From DATARN01 sp963851105 (lineage in GTDB: Bacteria > Actinomycetota > Acidimicrobiia > Acidimicrobiales > Palsa-688), in NCBI GenBank assembly GCA_963851105.1, contig CAWKNP010000008.1:248001-312000 (forward strand): DNA of 64,000 nucleotides, given 5' to 3'. The notes beneath the pieces were generated by a model that was given only the letters and a program-made list of their open reading frames with translations, was not told the origin of the DNA and did not search any database. The position numbers and the translations under genes were made by a program. Of this stretch, positions 1 through 8,514 are shown one piece after another. How positions within the stretch are numbered: position 1 is the first letter of the stretch; every line of letters starts with the position of its first letter.

Positions 1-1573
1 AGGGGTAGTCGCCCCCGAGGCGGCACAGCAACGTCAGCAGCCAGGGCGCGGCGGCATAGGCGACCAGGCCCGACCAGTGTCCGCCGGCCAGGGCGTTGAA
101 GGGGAGGGGCACCACCGCGTAGGAGACCAGCACCGCGGCCCGGGCGGCCGGCGATGCCAGCGGGCGGGCGGAGCGGTAGGCGCCCAGCGGGCCGATGAAG
201 AGGGGCCCGAGAATGAGCACCTTCTGCAACACCCCGATGCCTCCGAGCAGCACCGTGCCGCTCAGCGCGAGCAGGGCCAAGGCGGGCGATGTCGGGCCTG
301 TGCTCCCGAGCCCGTCGGCCCGCCAGCCCGACCACCAAAGGTGCCACCAGTCCGAGGGGCCGCCGTGGAAGGCGGGCAGCGTCCCCACCCCGGGTAGGTG
401 ATGGCCGAGCAGGGAGCGGCTGCCCCACAGCAGCACGACCGCGGTGACACCCCAGGCGGCCGCCGGGAGCCGCCAGCCGCGGGTGGCCAACCGGGAACTG
501 ACGGTGCGCCGGGCGGTGAGGGCTTCGAGAGGGTTGGCCCCGCCAAAGGTGGCGCGGAGAAACGCCTTCAGGCTGGCGCTACCCGGGGTCTGCAGGCGCC
601 GGACTTCGGTGTCACCCACCGTTCGCAGGCGCTGGGCCCGCCGGCGCGCCGACAGCAGCGACCGCATCGGGCGCAGCGCCCGCGGCCATGCCATCACCGA
701 CGCCCGGGCGGTGGCGGCCCGCCCGGTGACGAACTGGACAACCACCTGGGCAACGGTGAGCACCACGGCCTGGGGCAGCACCCGGATCAGGTGGAAGATG
801 CCGTAGCAGGAGAGGATCGTGCGGATCCGGTGTTCCTCCTGCCGGGCGTAGGCGCGATCGGCGGCCCCGGGATCCTCCCAACCGGCCCGCCGGCCCCGCC
901 CCATGGCCTGGACGTGTCGCACCCGCACACCGGGCGCCACGACGACCCGGGCGCCGGCGATTTGCGACCGCCACGAAATATTGAGGGCTTCGCCGAACAG
1001 GTCTATGCCGGGATCGAACCCCTGCAAAGTGACGAACAGGTCGGCGCGGACCAGCAGGCAGCCGCTGGTCGCGCAGAAGACGTCGCGCACCGAGTCGTGC
1101 TGTTCCTGGTCGAGCTCGCCCACGTCGACCAGGTCAGCGACCACGCCGGTCTTGTCGACCGATTGCCCGACCGCCAGCAGCCGGTCGGGCTGGTCCCAGT
1201 CGACGAGCTTCGGGCACACGATCCCGGCGTTGGAACGGTAGGCCTCCTCCACCAGGACGCGGATCGTTTCCGGCTCGGGCGCCACGTCGTCGTGGCAGAA
1301 GAGATAGTGCGAGGCGCCCTCGACGATCGCCAGCACCTCGTTGGCGGCCTGGGAGAAGCCGACCCGCTCCGGGAGGCGCCGGACGTAGGCGCCGGGCAGC
1401 ACCGCCGCCACCCGGGCGGTCGGGTCCTCGACGCTCGCGTCGTCGATGACCAGCACCGACAAGTTGGGATAGTCCTGTCCCGCCAGGGCCGCCAGGTTCT
1501 CCTCCAGCCAAGGGCCGGGATCACAGGTGACGACCACCGCCACGACTGGCGGTGCTCCGGGCTGGGAATCCAT
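1..1573 (-). CDS. Family 2 glycosyltransferase with C-terminal membrane segments (3' part off the window)
   Basis: The ATG at 1573 gives MDSQPGAPPVVAVVVTCDPG and the frame stays open to base 2, so the C-terminus is missing. The N-terminal part is a GT-A nucleotide-sugar glycosyltransferase: an acidic VLVIDDAS segment, an FCHDDVAPEP segment (DDx metal and donor site) and a later WRSQIAGARVVVAP block, the place where this family usually carries an acidic acceptor-activating motif. After about 330 residues the protein turns into hydrophobic and Arg-rich stretches, consistent with a large membrane-bound enzyme of the kind actinobacteria use for surface polymers. Three more glycosyltransferases follow within 8 kb. 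Acceptor and sugar cannot be read from the sequence. Confidence 0.8.
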   Translation of the reverse strand, partial: MDSQPGAPPVVAVVVTCDPGPWLEENLAALAGQDYPNLSVLVIDDASVEDPTARVAAVLPGAYVRRLPERVGFSQAANEVLAIVEGASHYLFCHDDVAPEPETIRVLVEEAYRSNAGIVCPKLVDWDQPDRLLAVGQSVDKTGVVADLVDVGELDQEQHDSVRDVFCATSGCLLVRADLFVTLQGFDPGIDLFGEALNISWRSQIAGARVVVAPGVRVRHVQAMGRGRRAGWEDPGAADRAYARQEEHRIRTILSCYGIFHLIRVLPQAVVLTVAQVVVQFVTGRAATARASVMAWPRALRPMRSLLSARRRAQRLRTVGDTEVRRLQTPGSASLKAFLRATFGGANPLEALTARRTVSSRLATRGWRLPAAAWGVTAVVLLWGSRSLLGHHLPGVGTLPAFHGGPSDWWHLWWSGWRADGLGSTGPTSPALALLALSGTVLLGGIGVLQKVLILGPLFIGPLGAYRSARPLASPAARAAVLVSYAVVPLPFNALAGGHWSGLVAYAAAPWLLTLLCRLGGDYP

Positions 1574-1645
1574 CAGGGTGACCGAGCGTAGACAACCACG
1601 GGCGCCCAGTCGTGGCATGCCCGACCAAGAACTTTGCCCAAGTGC

Positions 1646-1674
1646 TTGCAACTGTTATGCAAATGAGTTATTAT
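1646..1674 (+). promoter_or_regulatory. Sigma-70-type promoter of the coiled-coil gene
   Basis: TTGCAA (1646-1651), a 17-nt spacer and TATTAT (1669-1674) lie in one of the few AT-rich patches of the window. An AAGGAG ribosome binding site at 1695-1700 sits 7 nt before the ATG at 1708. This is one of the few genes here with a clear -35 box and a conventional 5' leader. Confidence 0.7.
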
Positions 1675-1707
1675 GGTTAGCGTACACAGGAACGAAGGAG
1701 CCGCAAA

Positions 1708-2199
1708 ATGACAACCAGCAACTCAGGAGCCAGCAAGGGCACCGAGACCGCCAAGTCCACCGACACCGCCAAGTCCACCGGCCGGGCAAAGGCCGCCAGC
1801 GTCACGCCCGACGCCAAGGCCGATGCCAAGGTCGTGGCCGACGCCACCAAGGGCGCCGGCGCCGAGATCACCCAGGCGCTCACCGACGCGGCCCACGCCG
1901 TCATCGGATTCGGTGTGATCGGGTGGAACAAAGCCCAGGTCCGCCGGCGTGAGCTCATGAAGGACCTCAACGCCCAACGCCACACCGTGGAGACCTCCCT
2001 CGACGGCGCCAAGGAGCAGATCGCGACCGCGATCCGCACCCTCGACCACAAGATCGAGCCGGTTCGCCACGACATCGAGGGCCAGCTCGATAAGGTCAGC
2101 GAGCGGCTGCCGGAGCAGGTGCGCGACATCATGCAGTCGGCCCGCAGGATCGCCCGCGACACCGAGCACCAGGTCCGCCAGGCCGTCGGCGCCCTGTAG
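1708..2199 (+). CDS. Small coiled-coil protein of unknown function
   Basis: 163 residues. The first 45 are Ala/Lys/Thr-rich and repetitive (ETAKSTDTAKSTGRAK), resembling a disordered basic tail. A short hydrophobic patch (AVIGFGVIGW, about residue 65) follows, then a charged amphipathic helix (KAQVRRRELMKDL to the end) that looks like a long coiled coil. The architecture recalls phasins and histone-like or surface-associated small proteins, but no motif assigns a function. It is monocistronic, has a strong promoter and RBS, and is followed by a 17-bp hairpin, so it is probably well expressed. Confidence 0.8.
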   Translation: MTTSNSGASKGTETAKSTDTAKSTGRAKAASVTPDAKADAKVVADATKGAGAEITQALTDAAHAVIGFGVIGWNKAQVRRRELMKDLNAQRHTVETSLDGAKEQIATAIRTLDHKIEPVRHDIEGQLDKVSERLPEQVRDIMQSARRIARDTEHQVRQAVGAL

Positions 2200-2206
2200 C
2201 CACCGG

Positions 2207-2252
2207 GGGTAGCGCGATTTCCGTCGTGTACACAGCGGAAATCGCGCTACCC
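2207..2252. terminator. Perfect 17-bp inverted repeat downstream of the coiled-coil gene
   Basis: GGGTAGCGCGATTTCCG (2207-2223) and its exact complement (2236-2252) enclose a 12-nt loop that is itself partly palindromic (GTGTACAC). There is no U tract, so it could be a non-canonical terminator, an mRNA 3' stabiliser or a REP-like element. It lies 8 nt after the stop codon at 2199. Confidence 0.6.
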
Positions 2253-2361
2253 ACCAATCCCACCCATCCCACGAGTCCGGCCGCAGCCGCTCGACGTCAG
2301 CGCCGACGTCGACTCGGGCTGCGGCCGTTTCGCGCCTTCTCGGATTTTGGCCCGGCGCGGG

Positions 2362-2367
2362 CACAAT
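2362..2367 (+). promoter_or_regulatory. -10-like hexamer CACAAT for leaderless tldD
   Basis: CACAAT lies exactly 6 nt before the GTG at 2374 and no Shine-Dalgarno sequence fits, so the start codon would be the 5' end of the mRNA. Confidence 0.5.
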
Positions 2368-2373
2368 GGCAGG

Positions 2374-3882
2374 GTGACCCACGCCATAGATCCCGCTTTC
2401 CTGTCGCTCGATCGCAGTCGGCTGGCCGACGCCGCCTTGAGCCGGGCGAGGCAGCTCGGTGCCGAACACGCCGACTTCCGGATCGAGCGGATTCGCGACG
2501 GGTCGATACGGGCCCATGATGGCGAGTTGCAGGGCGCCCTCGACGCCGAGCAGACCGGGATGGCCGTCCGGGTGGTGCGCGACGGGACGTGGGGCTTCGC
2601 GGCCGGCGTCGACCTGACAGCCGAGGCCGCGGCCCGCCTGGCCGAGCTGGCGGTCGAGGTGGCCACCGCCTCCCAGGCGATCACCGCCCAGCGGGTGGAA
2701 CTGGCTGACGAGCCGGTGTACCCCGACGTGAGCTGGCAGTCGGACTACGTCGTCAACCCGTTCGACGTGGCCGACGAGGAGCGCACCGCACTGCTGGTCG
2801 GCTGGAGCGCCCGTCTCCTGACCGCGGCCGGGGTCGACCATGCCGACGCCATGGCCCACATGACCCAGGAGAACAAGTACTACGCCGACGTGGCGGGGAC
2901 GGTGACCACCCAGCAGCGGGTCCGGACCCAGGCCACCGTGACCGCCGTCGCTGTCGACGCCACCACAGGCGCCTTCGAGTCCATGCGGACCATCGCCCCG
3001 CCCGTCGGCCGGGGCTGGGAATACCTGACGGGCACCGGTTGGGACTGGGACGCCGAGCTGGCCCTGCTCCCCCATCACCTGGCCGAGAAGATGGCGGCGC
3101 CGGCCGTCGAATCGGGAACGTATGACCTGGTCATCGATCCCTCCAATCTGTGGCTCACGATCCACGAGTCCATCGGCCACGCCACCGAGCTCGACCGGGC
3201 CCTCGGTTACGAGGCCGCTTATGCCGGCACCTCCTTCGCCACCTTCGACAAGCTCGGGTCGCTCACCTACGGCTCGCCGATCATGCACGTGACCGCCGAC
3301 CGCAACGCCGCACACGGGCTGGCTTCGGTGGGTTACGACGACGAGGGGGTGGCGGCCCAGTCGTGGGACCTGGTGCGTGACGGCATCCTCGTCGGCTATC
3401 AGATCGACCGGCGCATGGCCCGCATGCAAGGCCTCGGTCGCTCGAACGGCTGCGCCTTCGCAGACTCCCCCCATCATGTACCCATCCAGCGCATGGCCAA
3501 CGTGTCGCTGCAGCCGGCGGCCGGCGGCCCCGCCACCGAAGGCCTCATCGCCGACGTCGACGACGGGATCTACGTCGTCGGCGACAAGAGCTGGTCCATC
3601 GACATGCAGCGGTACAACTTCCAGTTCACCGGGCAGCGGTTCTACCGGATCCGGGGCGGGAAGCTGGCCGGCCAGCTGCGTGATGTCGCCTACCAGGCAA
3701 CAACGACCGACTTCTGGGGCTCGATGGCCGCGGTTGGCGGCCCCTCGACCTATGTGCTCGGCGGCGCCTTCAACTGCGGCAAGGGCCAGCCGGGCCAGGT
3801 CGCGGCCGTGAGCCACGGCTGCCCGAGTGCCTTGTTCCGCCAGGTCAAGATCCTCAACACCGCCGCCGAGGCGGGACGATGA
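2374..3882 (+). CDS. tldD: TldD-family metalloprotease
   Basis: 502 residues, full length for TldD, the catalytic half of the TldD/TldE metalloprotease that trims unfolded or leader-bearing peptides (for example in microcin B17 maturation). The HExxxH zinc motif is intact as HESIGH, with His264, Glu265 and His269 counted from the GTG. The conserved C-terminal glycine- and cysteine-containing segment (YVLGGAFNCGKGQPGQ) is present. A TTG at 2347 could add nine residues; I prefer the GTG because CACAAT lies 6 nt upstream and the protein then starts MTHAIDPAFLSLD, as in relatives. The stop codon overlaps the start of tldE by 4 nt, so the two subunits are co-translated. Confidence 0.93.
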   Translation: MTHAIDPAFLSLDRSRLADAALSRARQLGAEHADFRIERIRDGSIRAHDGELQGALDAEQTGMAVRVVRDGTWGFAAGVDLTAEAAARLAELAVEVATASQAITAQRVELADEPVYPDVSWQSDYVVNPFDVADEERTALLVGWSARLLTAAGVDHADAMAHMTQENKYYADVAGTVTTQQRVRTQATVTAVAVDATTGAFESMRTIAPPVGRGWEYLTGTGWDWDAELALLPHHLAEKMAAPAVESGTYDLVIDPSNLWLTIHESIGHATELDRALGYEAAYAGTSFATFDKLGSLTYGSPIMHVTADRNAAHGLASVGYDDEGVAAQSWDLVRDGILVGYQIDRRMARMQGLGRSNGCAFADSPHHVPIQRMANVSLQPAAGGPATEGLIADVDDGIYVVGDKSWSIDMQRYNFQFTGQRFYRIRGGKLAGQLRDVAYQATTTDFWGSMAAVGGPSTYVLGGAFNCGKGQPGQVAAVSHGCPSALFRQVKILNTAAEAGR

Positions 3883-5294
3883 CCGGGGGCACCGGAGCGC
3901 AGACGCCGCAGGACATCGTCGAGCAGGCCCTGGCGCTGTCGAAGGCCGACGGCTGCATCGTCCTCGCCGATGAGGCCAGCGACGCCAACCTGCGCTGGGC
4001 CAACAACACCGTCACCACCAACGGTGTCACCCGGGCCCGCCAGCTCACCGTGATTGCCACCGTCGGCAAGGGGACGGGGGTGGCGGTGGGCTCGGTGTCA
4101 CGGGCCGGCGTCACCGCCGACCGGGTCGAGGAACTGGTGCGCGCGGCCGAAGAGGCGGCCCGCAACTCGATGCTGGCCGAGGACGCCCAGCCGCTGGTGA
4201 GCGCTTCGGGTTCCTCCGCCTCCCCCGGCGCCGCCTGGGACGCACCGCCGCCCGAGACGACGATCGCCGCCTTCTCGGGCTTCATTCCTTCGCTCAGCGA
4301 TGCCTTCGCCCAGGCCCGCGGCGGTGACCGGCTCCTGTTCGGCTTCGCCGAGCACCAGCTGCGGACCACCTATCTCGCCTCGTCCACCGGCCTGCGACTG
4401 CGCCACGACCAGCCGACCGGACGTCTCGAGCTGAACGCCAAGTCCCGCGACTTCGAGCGCTCGGCGTGGCTCGGCCAGTCGACCGCCGACTTCTCCGACC
4501 TCGACGTCGGCGCCCTCGAAAGGGAGTTGGGCGAGCGGTTGGGCTGGGCCAACCGGCGCCTCGACCTACCGGCGGGACGGTACGAGACCATCCTGCCGCC
4601 GACTGCGGTCGCCGACCTCATGATCGACCTGTACTGGAACGCGGGCGGGCGCGACGCCTTCGAGGGCCAGACGGTCTTCGCCAAGCCGGGCGGTGGCACC
4701 CGGGTGGGCGAGACCCTGAGCGACCTCCCCATAACCTTGCGCTCCGATCCCAATGCCGAGGGGGTGACCTGCGCCCCGTTCGTGATCACCCACGCGTCGG
4801 GCTCGATGGACTCGGTGTTCGACAATGGGCTGGCGCTGCATCCCACAAACTGGATCGACCAAGGGAAGCTGGCGGCGCTGATCCAGACCCGCTTCTCGGC
4901 CCAGCTGACCGGCCTGGCGGTGACACCAGGGATCGACAACCTCATCATGGAGGCCCCGGGCGCCGGCCGCTCGGCGCGGGAGATGGCCGAGGCGACCGAG
5001 CGGGGCCTCCTGCTGACCTGCCTCTGGTACATCCGCGAGGTTGATCCCCAGACCCTCCTCCTCACCGGCCTCACCCGCGACGGCGTGTTCCTGGTCGACG
5101 GTGGCGAGGTGGTGGGGGCCGTCAACAACTTCCGCTTCAACGAGAGCCCGGTCGACCTCCTCCGCCGGGCGACGGAGGTGGGGGCGACGCAGCGCACGTT
5201 GTCGCGCGAGTGGTCGGACTATTTCACCCGCACCGCCGTGCCGCCGCTGCGAATCCCCGACTTCAACATGTCCTCGGTGAGCAAGGCAACCTAG
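3879..5294 (+). CDS. tldE: TldE/PmbA-family subunit
   Basis: 471 residues starting at the ATGA overlap with tldD. It has the TldE/PmbA fold signatures (ANNTVTTNGVTRARQL near the N-terminus, a GIDNLIMEAP block, and VVGAVNNFRFNESPVDLL near the C-terminus) but no HExxxH motif, as expected for the non-catalytic partner. It should form the heterodimeric TldD/TldE protease in the cytoplasm. Its TAG and the TAG of the convergent neighbour share the tetranucleotide CTAG at 5291-5294. Confidence 0.92.
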   Translation: MTGGTGAQTPQDIVEQALALSKADGCIVLADEASDANLRWANNTVTTNGVTRARQLTVIATVGKGTGVAVGSVSRAGVTADRVEELVRAAEEAARNSMLAEDAQPLVSASGSSASPGAAWDAPPPETTIAAFSGFIPSLSDAFAQARGGDRLLFGFAEHQLRTTYLASSTGLRLRHDQPTGRLELNAKSRDFERSAWLGQSTADFSDLDVGALERELGERLGWANRRLDLPAGRYETILPPTAVADLMIDLYWNAGGRDAFEGQTVFAKPGGGTRVGETLSDLPITLRSDPNAEGVTCAPFVITHASGSMDSVFDNGLALHPTNWIDQGKLAALIQTRFSAQLTGLAVTPGIDNLIMEAPGAGRSAREMAEATERGLLLTCLWYIREVDPQTLLLTGLTRDGVFLVDGGEVVGAVNNFRFNESPVDLLRRATEVGATQRTLSREWSDYFTRTAVPPLRIPDFNMSSVSKAT

Positions 5295-6199
5295 GAGGGG
5301 ACCGACGCCGGCTGGCTGCGCCAGTAGGCAAGGACATCGGCCAGCGTCTGGTCGAGCGGGTACTCGGCCTCCCAGCCGGTCGCGGCCCGCAGCCGGCCGG
5401 CGTCGCCCCGCAGATCGGGCATGTCGACGGGTCGCAGGCGAGCGGGATCAGTGGCCACGGTCAGATCGGTTCCGTTGAGCGCGAGCAACAACCCCACCAC
5501 CTCGTCCAACGTCACCGACCGCCCTGAACAGATGTTGTAGACCTCGCCTCCGGCGCCGGTTTCGATCAGCAGCCGGTAGGCGCGCACGATGTCGCGGACG
5601 TCGGTGATGTCGCGGCCGAGGGCCAGGTTGCCGGTGCGCAGCTCGCTCACCCCGGTCGCGGCCGCCTGAACGATCTGTTGAGCCATGTTGGCGACAAAGA
5701 ACCGCGGCGCCTGGCCGGGGCCGGTATGGCTGAACGGCCGGGCTCGGATGACGTCGAGCCCCCAGCCCACGTAGGCCTGGATGGCCGCCATCTCGGCCGC
5801 CGCCTTGCTGGCCGCGTACGGGGTGGCGGGGCGTAACGGCGCTGCCTCGGTGATCGGCAGGTCGGCTGGGGCCACGATCCCGTACACCTCGACCGAGCTC
5901 ACCACCAGCACCCGTGCCTCCGGCGCGGCCTGGCGCACCGCGTTGAGGACGTTGAGCGTCCCCATGGTGTTGACGTCGAAGGTGGCCGCCGGGTCCTCCC
6001 ACGACGAGCTCACGCTCGACTGGGCGGCCAGGTGGTACACGGCGTCGGGGCGGGCGGCACCGATGGCCGAGACCACCGTCGCCCCGTCGGTGACGTCGAC
6101 GCCGGCGCCCGCCACCACTACCTGGTCCCCGCACTCCTCGAGGTGCTGGCGCAACCACGGGCCGACGAACCCGCGACCTCCGGTGATGAACGCGCGCAC
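5291..6199 (-). CDS. NAD-dependent sugar epimerase/reductase, GDP-4-keto-6-deoxymannose reductase (Rmd) type
   Basis: 302 residues from the GTG at 6199 (a TTG at 6241 would overlap the upstream gene by 29 nt). Extended SDR: Rossmann motif GGRGFVG, catalytic YAASK, and VYHLAAQSSV. The segments RPFSHTGPGQ, RDITDVRDIVRAY and VYNICSG are typical of GDP-4-dehydro-6-deoxy-mannose reductases, which make GDP-rhamnose or a related 6-deoxysugar from the Gmd product. Gmd itself is not in the window. It lies 13 nt downstream of a GT4 gene in the same direction, so it may supply that enzyme's donor. The exact product sugar is inference. Confidence 0.82.
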   Translation of the reverse strand: MRAFITGGRGFVGPWLRQHLEECGDQVVVAGAGVDVTDGATVVSAIGAARPDAVYHLAAQSSVSSSWEDPAATFDVNTMGTLNVLNAVRQAAPEARVLVVSSVEVYGIVAPADLPITEAAPLRPATPYAASKAAAEMAAIQAYVGWGLDVIRARPFSHTGPGQAPRFFVANMAQQIVQAAATGVSELRTGNLALGRDITDVRDIVRAYRLLIETGAGGEVYNICSGRSVTLDEVVGLLLALNGTDLTVATDPARLRPVDMPDLRGDAGRLRAATGWEAEYPLDQTLADVLAYWRSQPASVPS

Positions 6200-6212
6200 A
6201 GTGGACCGGACC

Positions 6213-7358
6213 CTACCGGGCGCCGCCGAGCGCCTCGACATACACCGCCCGGGTCTCGCGGACCGTCCGCTCCCAGCTGAACGGCGCCGCCCGCGCCCGC
6301 CCGGCCGCCGCCAGCGCCTCCCGGGCGGCGGCGCCGCCCACCAGGTCGGACAGCGCCCGGGCCCAGCCGCCGACGTCGCCCGGGGGCACCAAACGGGCGG
6401 CGCCGCCGGCCACCTCGCGCAGCGCCGGGATGTCGGAACACACGACCGGCGTGCCCTGCACCATGGCCTCGAGCACGGGCAGTCCGAAGCCCTCGTGCCG
6501 GCTGGGCAGGGCGAAGACGGTGGCGCCGGCGTACAGCGCCCGCAGCTCGGTGGCCTCGAGGTGGCCCAGCATCTGCAACCGGTCGCCGAGCGCGGCCACC
6601 ACGGCCGGGGAAAAAAGGTTTCCTGTCAACCAGCCCGCCGGGCCGGCCAGCACCAGGCGGTGGTCACCCAGTCCCTCGGCCTGGGCGAACGCCTGGACCA
6701 AGGTGGCGACGTCTTTCCGGGGCTCGTGGGTGCCGACCCACAGGACGTAGGGGACCCCCGCCAGGTGGTAGCGGTCCCGGGTGGCGGCGACCTCTGCCTC
6801 GGTGGCGGTGACGTGGTCGACGCCGTTGGGCACCACCCGCATCCGGTCGGCAGCGATGGCGCTGTGGGCCAGGATCTCGGCGCACGCCGCCTGGCTCACG
6901 GTGATGACGAGGTCGGCCCGGCGGGCGGCGGCGGCCAGCCCCCGGGCGTGGAACCACCGCCCGTGGCGGGGGAAGGTCTCGGGAAACAGCACCGGCGCGA
7001 CATCGTGGATCGTGACCACGAGGGGACGCTTCCCTCGAGGCGGCACCGCAGCCGACGGCGCATGCACCACGTCGACGTCGCGCAGGCGAGAGGAGAGCCA
7101 GCCGAGGCGGGGGGCGTCGAGGTTGTGCCAGGCCTCGTACAACACCGGCCGGGGCAATGCCAACCGTATCGCCCCCGGCGCCGCCGCCTCGATCTCCGGT
7201 CGGCCGTGCCAGGCGGTGAACGCCACCACCTCGTCGCCGGGGAACAGGCGCGGCAGTAGTGTCACCAGCTTCGCCGTGTATCGGCCTATCCCGCCCGGCG
7301 GCCGGTACAGGAGTTGCTCGACGTTGACTGCGACCCGCACCAAGCGCATCCTCTCCAT
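6213..7358 (-). CDS. Family 4 glycosyltransferase
   Basis: 381 residues, GT-B fold. The donor domain shows LWVGTHEPRKDVATLVQAF, the ALPSRHEGFGLPVLEAM motif with the E-x7-E-type pair, and VVCSDIPALREV. The acceptor domain begins with a PPGGIGRYT glycine loop. Starts at 7358 (ATG), 7349 (ATG) and 7340 (GTG) are possible; even the shortest overlaps the 5' end of the divergent glycosyltransferase at 7324. Retaining transferases of this type add mannose, rhamnose or similar sugars to lipid-linked glycans on the cytoplasmic face. Confidence 0.88.
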   Translation of the reverse strand: MERMRLVRVAVNVEQLLYRPPGGIGRYTAKLVTLLPRLFPGDEVVAFTAWHGRPEIEAAAPGAIRLALPRPVLYEAWHNLDAPRLGWLSSRLRDVDVVHAPSAAVPPRGKRPLVVTIHDVAPVLFPETFPRHGRWFHARGLAAAARRADLVITVSQAACAEILAHSAIAADRMRVVPNGVDHVTATEAEVAATRDRYHLAGVPYVLWVGTHEPRKDVATLVQAFAQAEGLGDHRLVLAGPAGWLTGNLFSPAVVAALGDRLQMLGHLEATELRALYAGATVFALPSRHEGFGLPVLEAMVQGTPVVCSDIPALREVAGGAARLVPPGDVGGWARALSDLVGGAAAREALAAAGRARAAPFSWERTVRETRAVYVEALGGAR

Positions 7359-8514
7359 CCAGCCCGTCGCCGAGCGCGGCGGCTCTGACCAGGCCCTGCT
7401 GCGACTGGTCCGCAGCCTCGCCGAAGACGGCTGGGACTGTCACATCGCCCTCCCCGAGTGGCCCCCGCTGGCCCCCGAGCTCCAGGCCGCCGGGGCGACC
7501 CTGCACGTCGTGGCCATGCGCCGCATCACCACCAGCGGGTCGTGGCGCTACTGGCTGGCGTACCTGGCCGGATGGCCGGTGGCGGTCATCAGGCTCAGCC
7601 TCCTCGTCCGCCGGGTGGACGCCGCGATCGTCCACAGCAACTCGCTGCACTCGTGGTACGGCTGGGCCGCAGCCGCCCTGACGCGACGCCTCCACGTCTG
7701 GCACGCCCGGGAGATTGTGGTCCAGTCCCCGGCGGCCCTGCGGTGGGAACGGTGGTTGACCCGGCATTTCGCGGTGACGGTCATCGCGGTGTCCCAGGCG
7801 GTGGCGGACCAGCTCACCGGGTCCCCGGTGGTCGTCTCCTATGACGAGCCCGACGCCGGCGTGTTCCACCCGGGGCGGGCGGGACACTTCCGCGCCGGTG
7901 CGGGAATACCCGACGAGGCGCCGCTGGTCGGCGCCACCGGCCGAATCGACACCTGGAAGGGCCTCGACGTGCTGCTGAGCTCGGTAGCGGCCATGCAGGT
8001 GGCGCGCCCCGACCTCGAGGTCGTCATCGCCGGCGGCGTGGTGCACGGAAAGGAGGGCTTCGCCCGGCGGCTGGCGGACCAGGCGGCGGCGCTGCCCGGG
8101 GTCCATTGGTTGGGGCCGCGCGACGACATGCCCGAGCTGATCGCCGATCTCGACGTGCTCGTGCTGCCTTCGACGCACGCGGAGCCGTACGGCCTGGCGG
8201 TGGTCGAGGCGCTGGCGAGCGGCGTGCCGGTGGTGGCCACCGCCGCCGGCGGGCCCCTCGAGATCCTGGGCCGCGAGCCGGGAGACCGGGGCCGGCTGAT
8301 CCTGCCCGGCGACGCCACCGCGCTGGCCGAGGCCACCATCGCCCTCCTGCCTCCCGGGCCTTCCAGCACCGCGGCCCGCCGGGCCCGCCCGGTGCTGCGA
8401 CCCGCCACCGCCGCCCCCGGCCCGGCGGCGGTCTTCGACGAAGTAGTCAGTGCCGCGCCTCGGCGGCGTCTCGGTACAGGGCTTCGAGGCCGTCGGCGCA
8501 GCGGCGCCAGCTGA
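7324..8514 (+). CDS. Family 4 glycosyltransferase
   Basis: 396 residues from a TTG at 7324 with AGGAG at 7309-7313; no other start fits before the conserved RILSIQPVAERGGSDQALL segment. GT-B signatures include VGATGRIDTWKGLDVLL, VVIAGG, and VLPSTHAEPYGLAVVEAL. The last 35-40 residues become Arg/Ala/Pro-rich and run 68 nt into the 3' end of the convergent GT4 gene, so the true C-terminus may be degraded or shifted; a late frameshift cannot be excluded by eye. It is the only plus-strand gene among the glycosyltransferases of this cluster. Confidence 0.82.
   Translation: MTATRTKRILSIQPVAERGGSDQALLRLVRSLAEDGWDCHIALPEWPPLAPELQAAGATLHVVAMRRITTSGSWRYWLAYLAGWPVAVIRLSLLVRRVDAAIVHSNSLHSWYGWAAAALTRRLHVWHAREIVVQSPAALRWERWLTRHFAVTVIAVSQAVADQLTGSPVVVSYDEPDAGVFHPGRAGHFRAGAGIPDEAPLVGATGRIDTWKGLDVLLSSVAAMQVARPDLEVVIAGGVVHGKEGFARRLADQAAALPGVHWLGPRDDMPELIADLDVLVLPSTHAEPYGLAVVEALASGVPVVATAAGGPLEILGREPGDRGRLILPGDATALAEATIALLPPGPSSTAARRARPVLRPATAAPGPAAVFDEVVSAAPRRRLGTGLRGRRRSGAS

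Noticed and set aside
1723..3816. 697-codon minus-strand open frame opposite tldD
   Set aside because: No conserved motifs; it is the antisense shadow of the GC-rich tldD gene and lacks membrane, signal or domain features.
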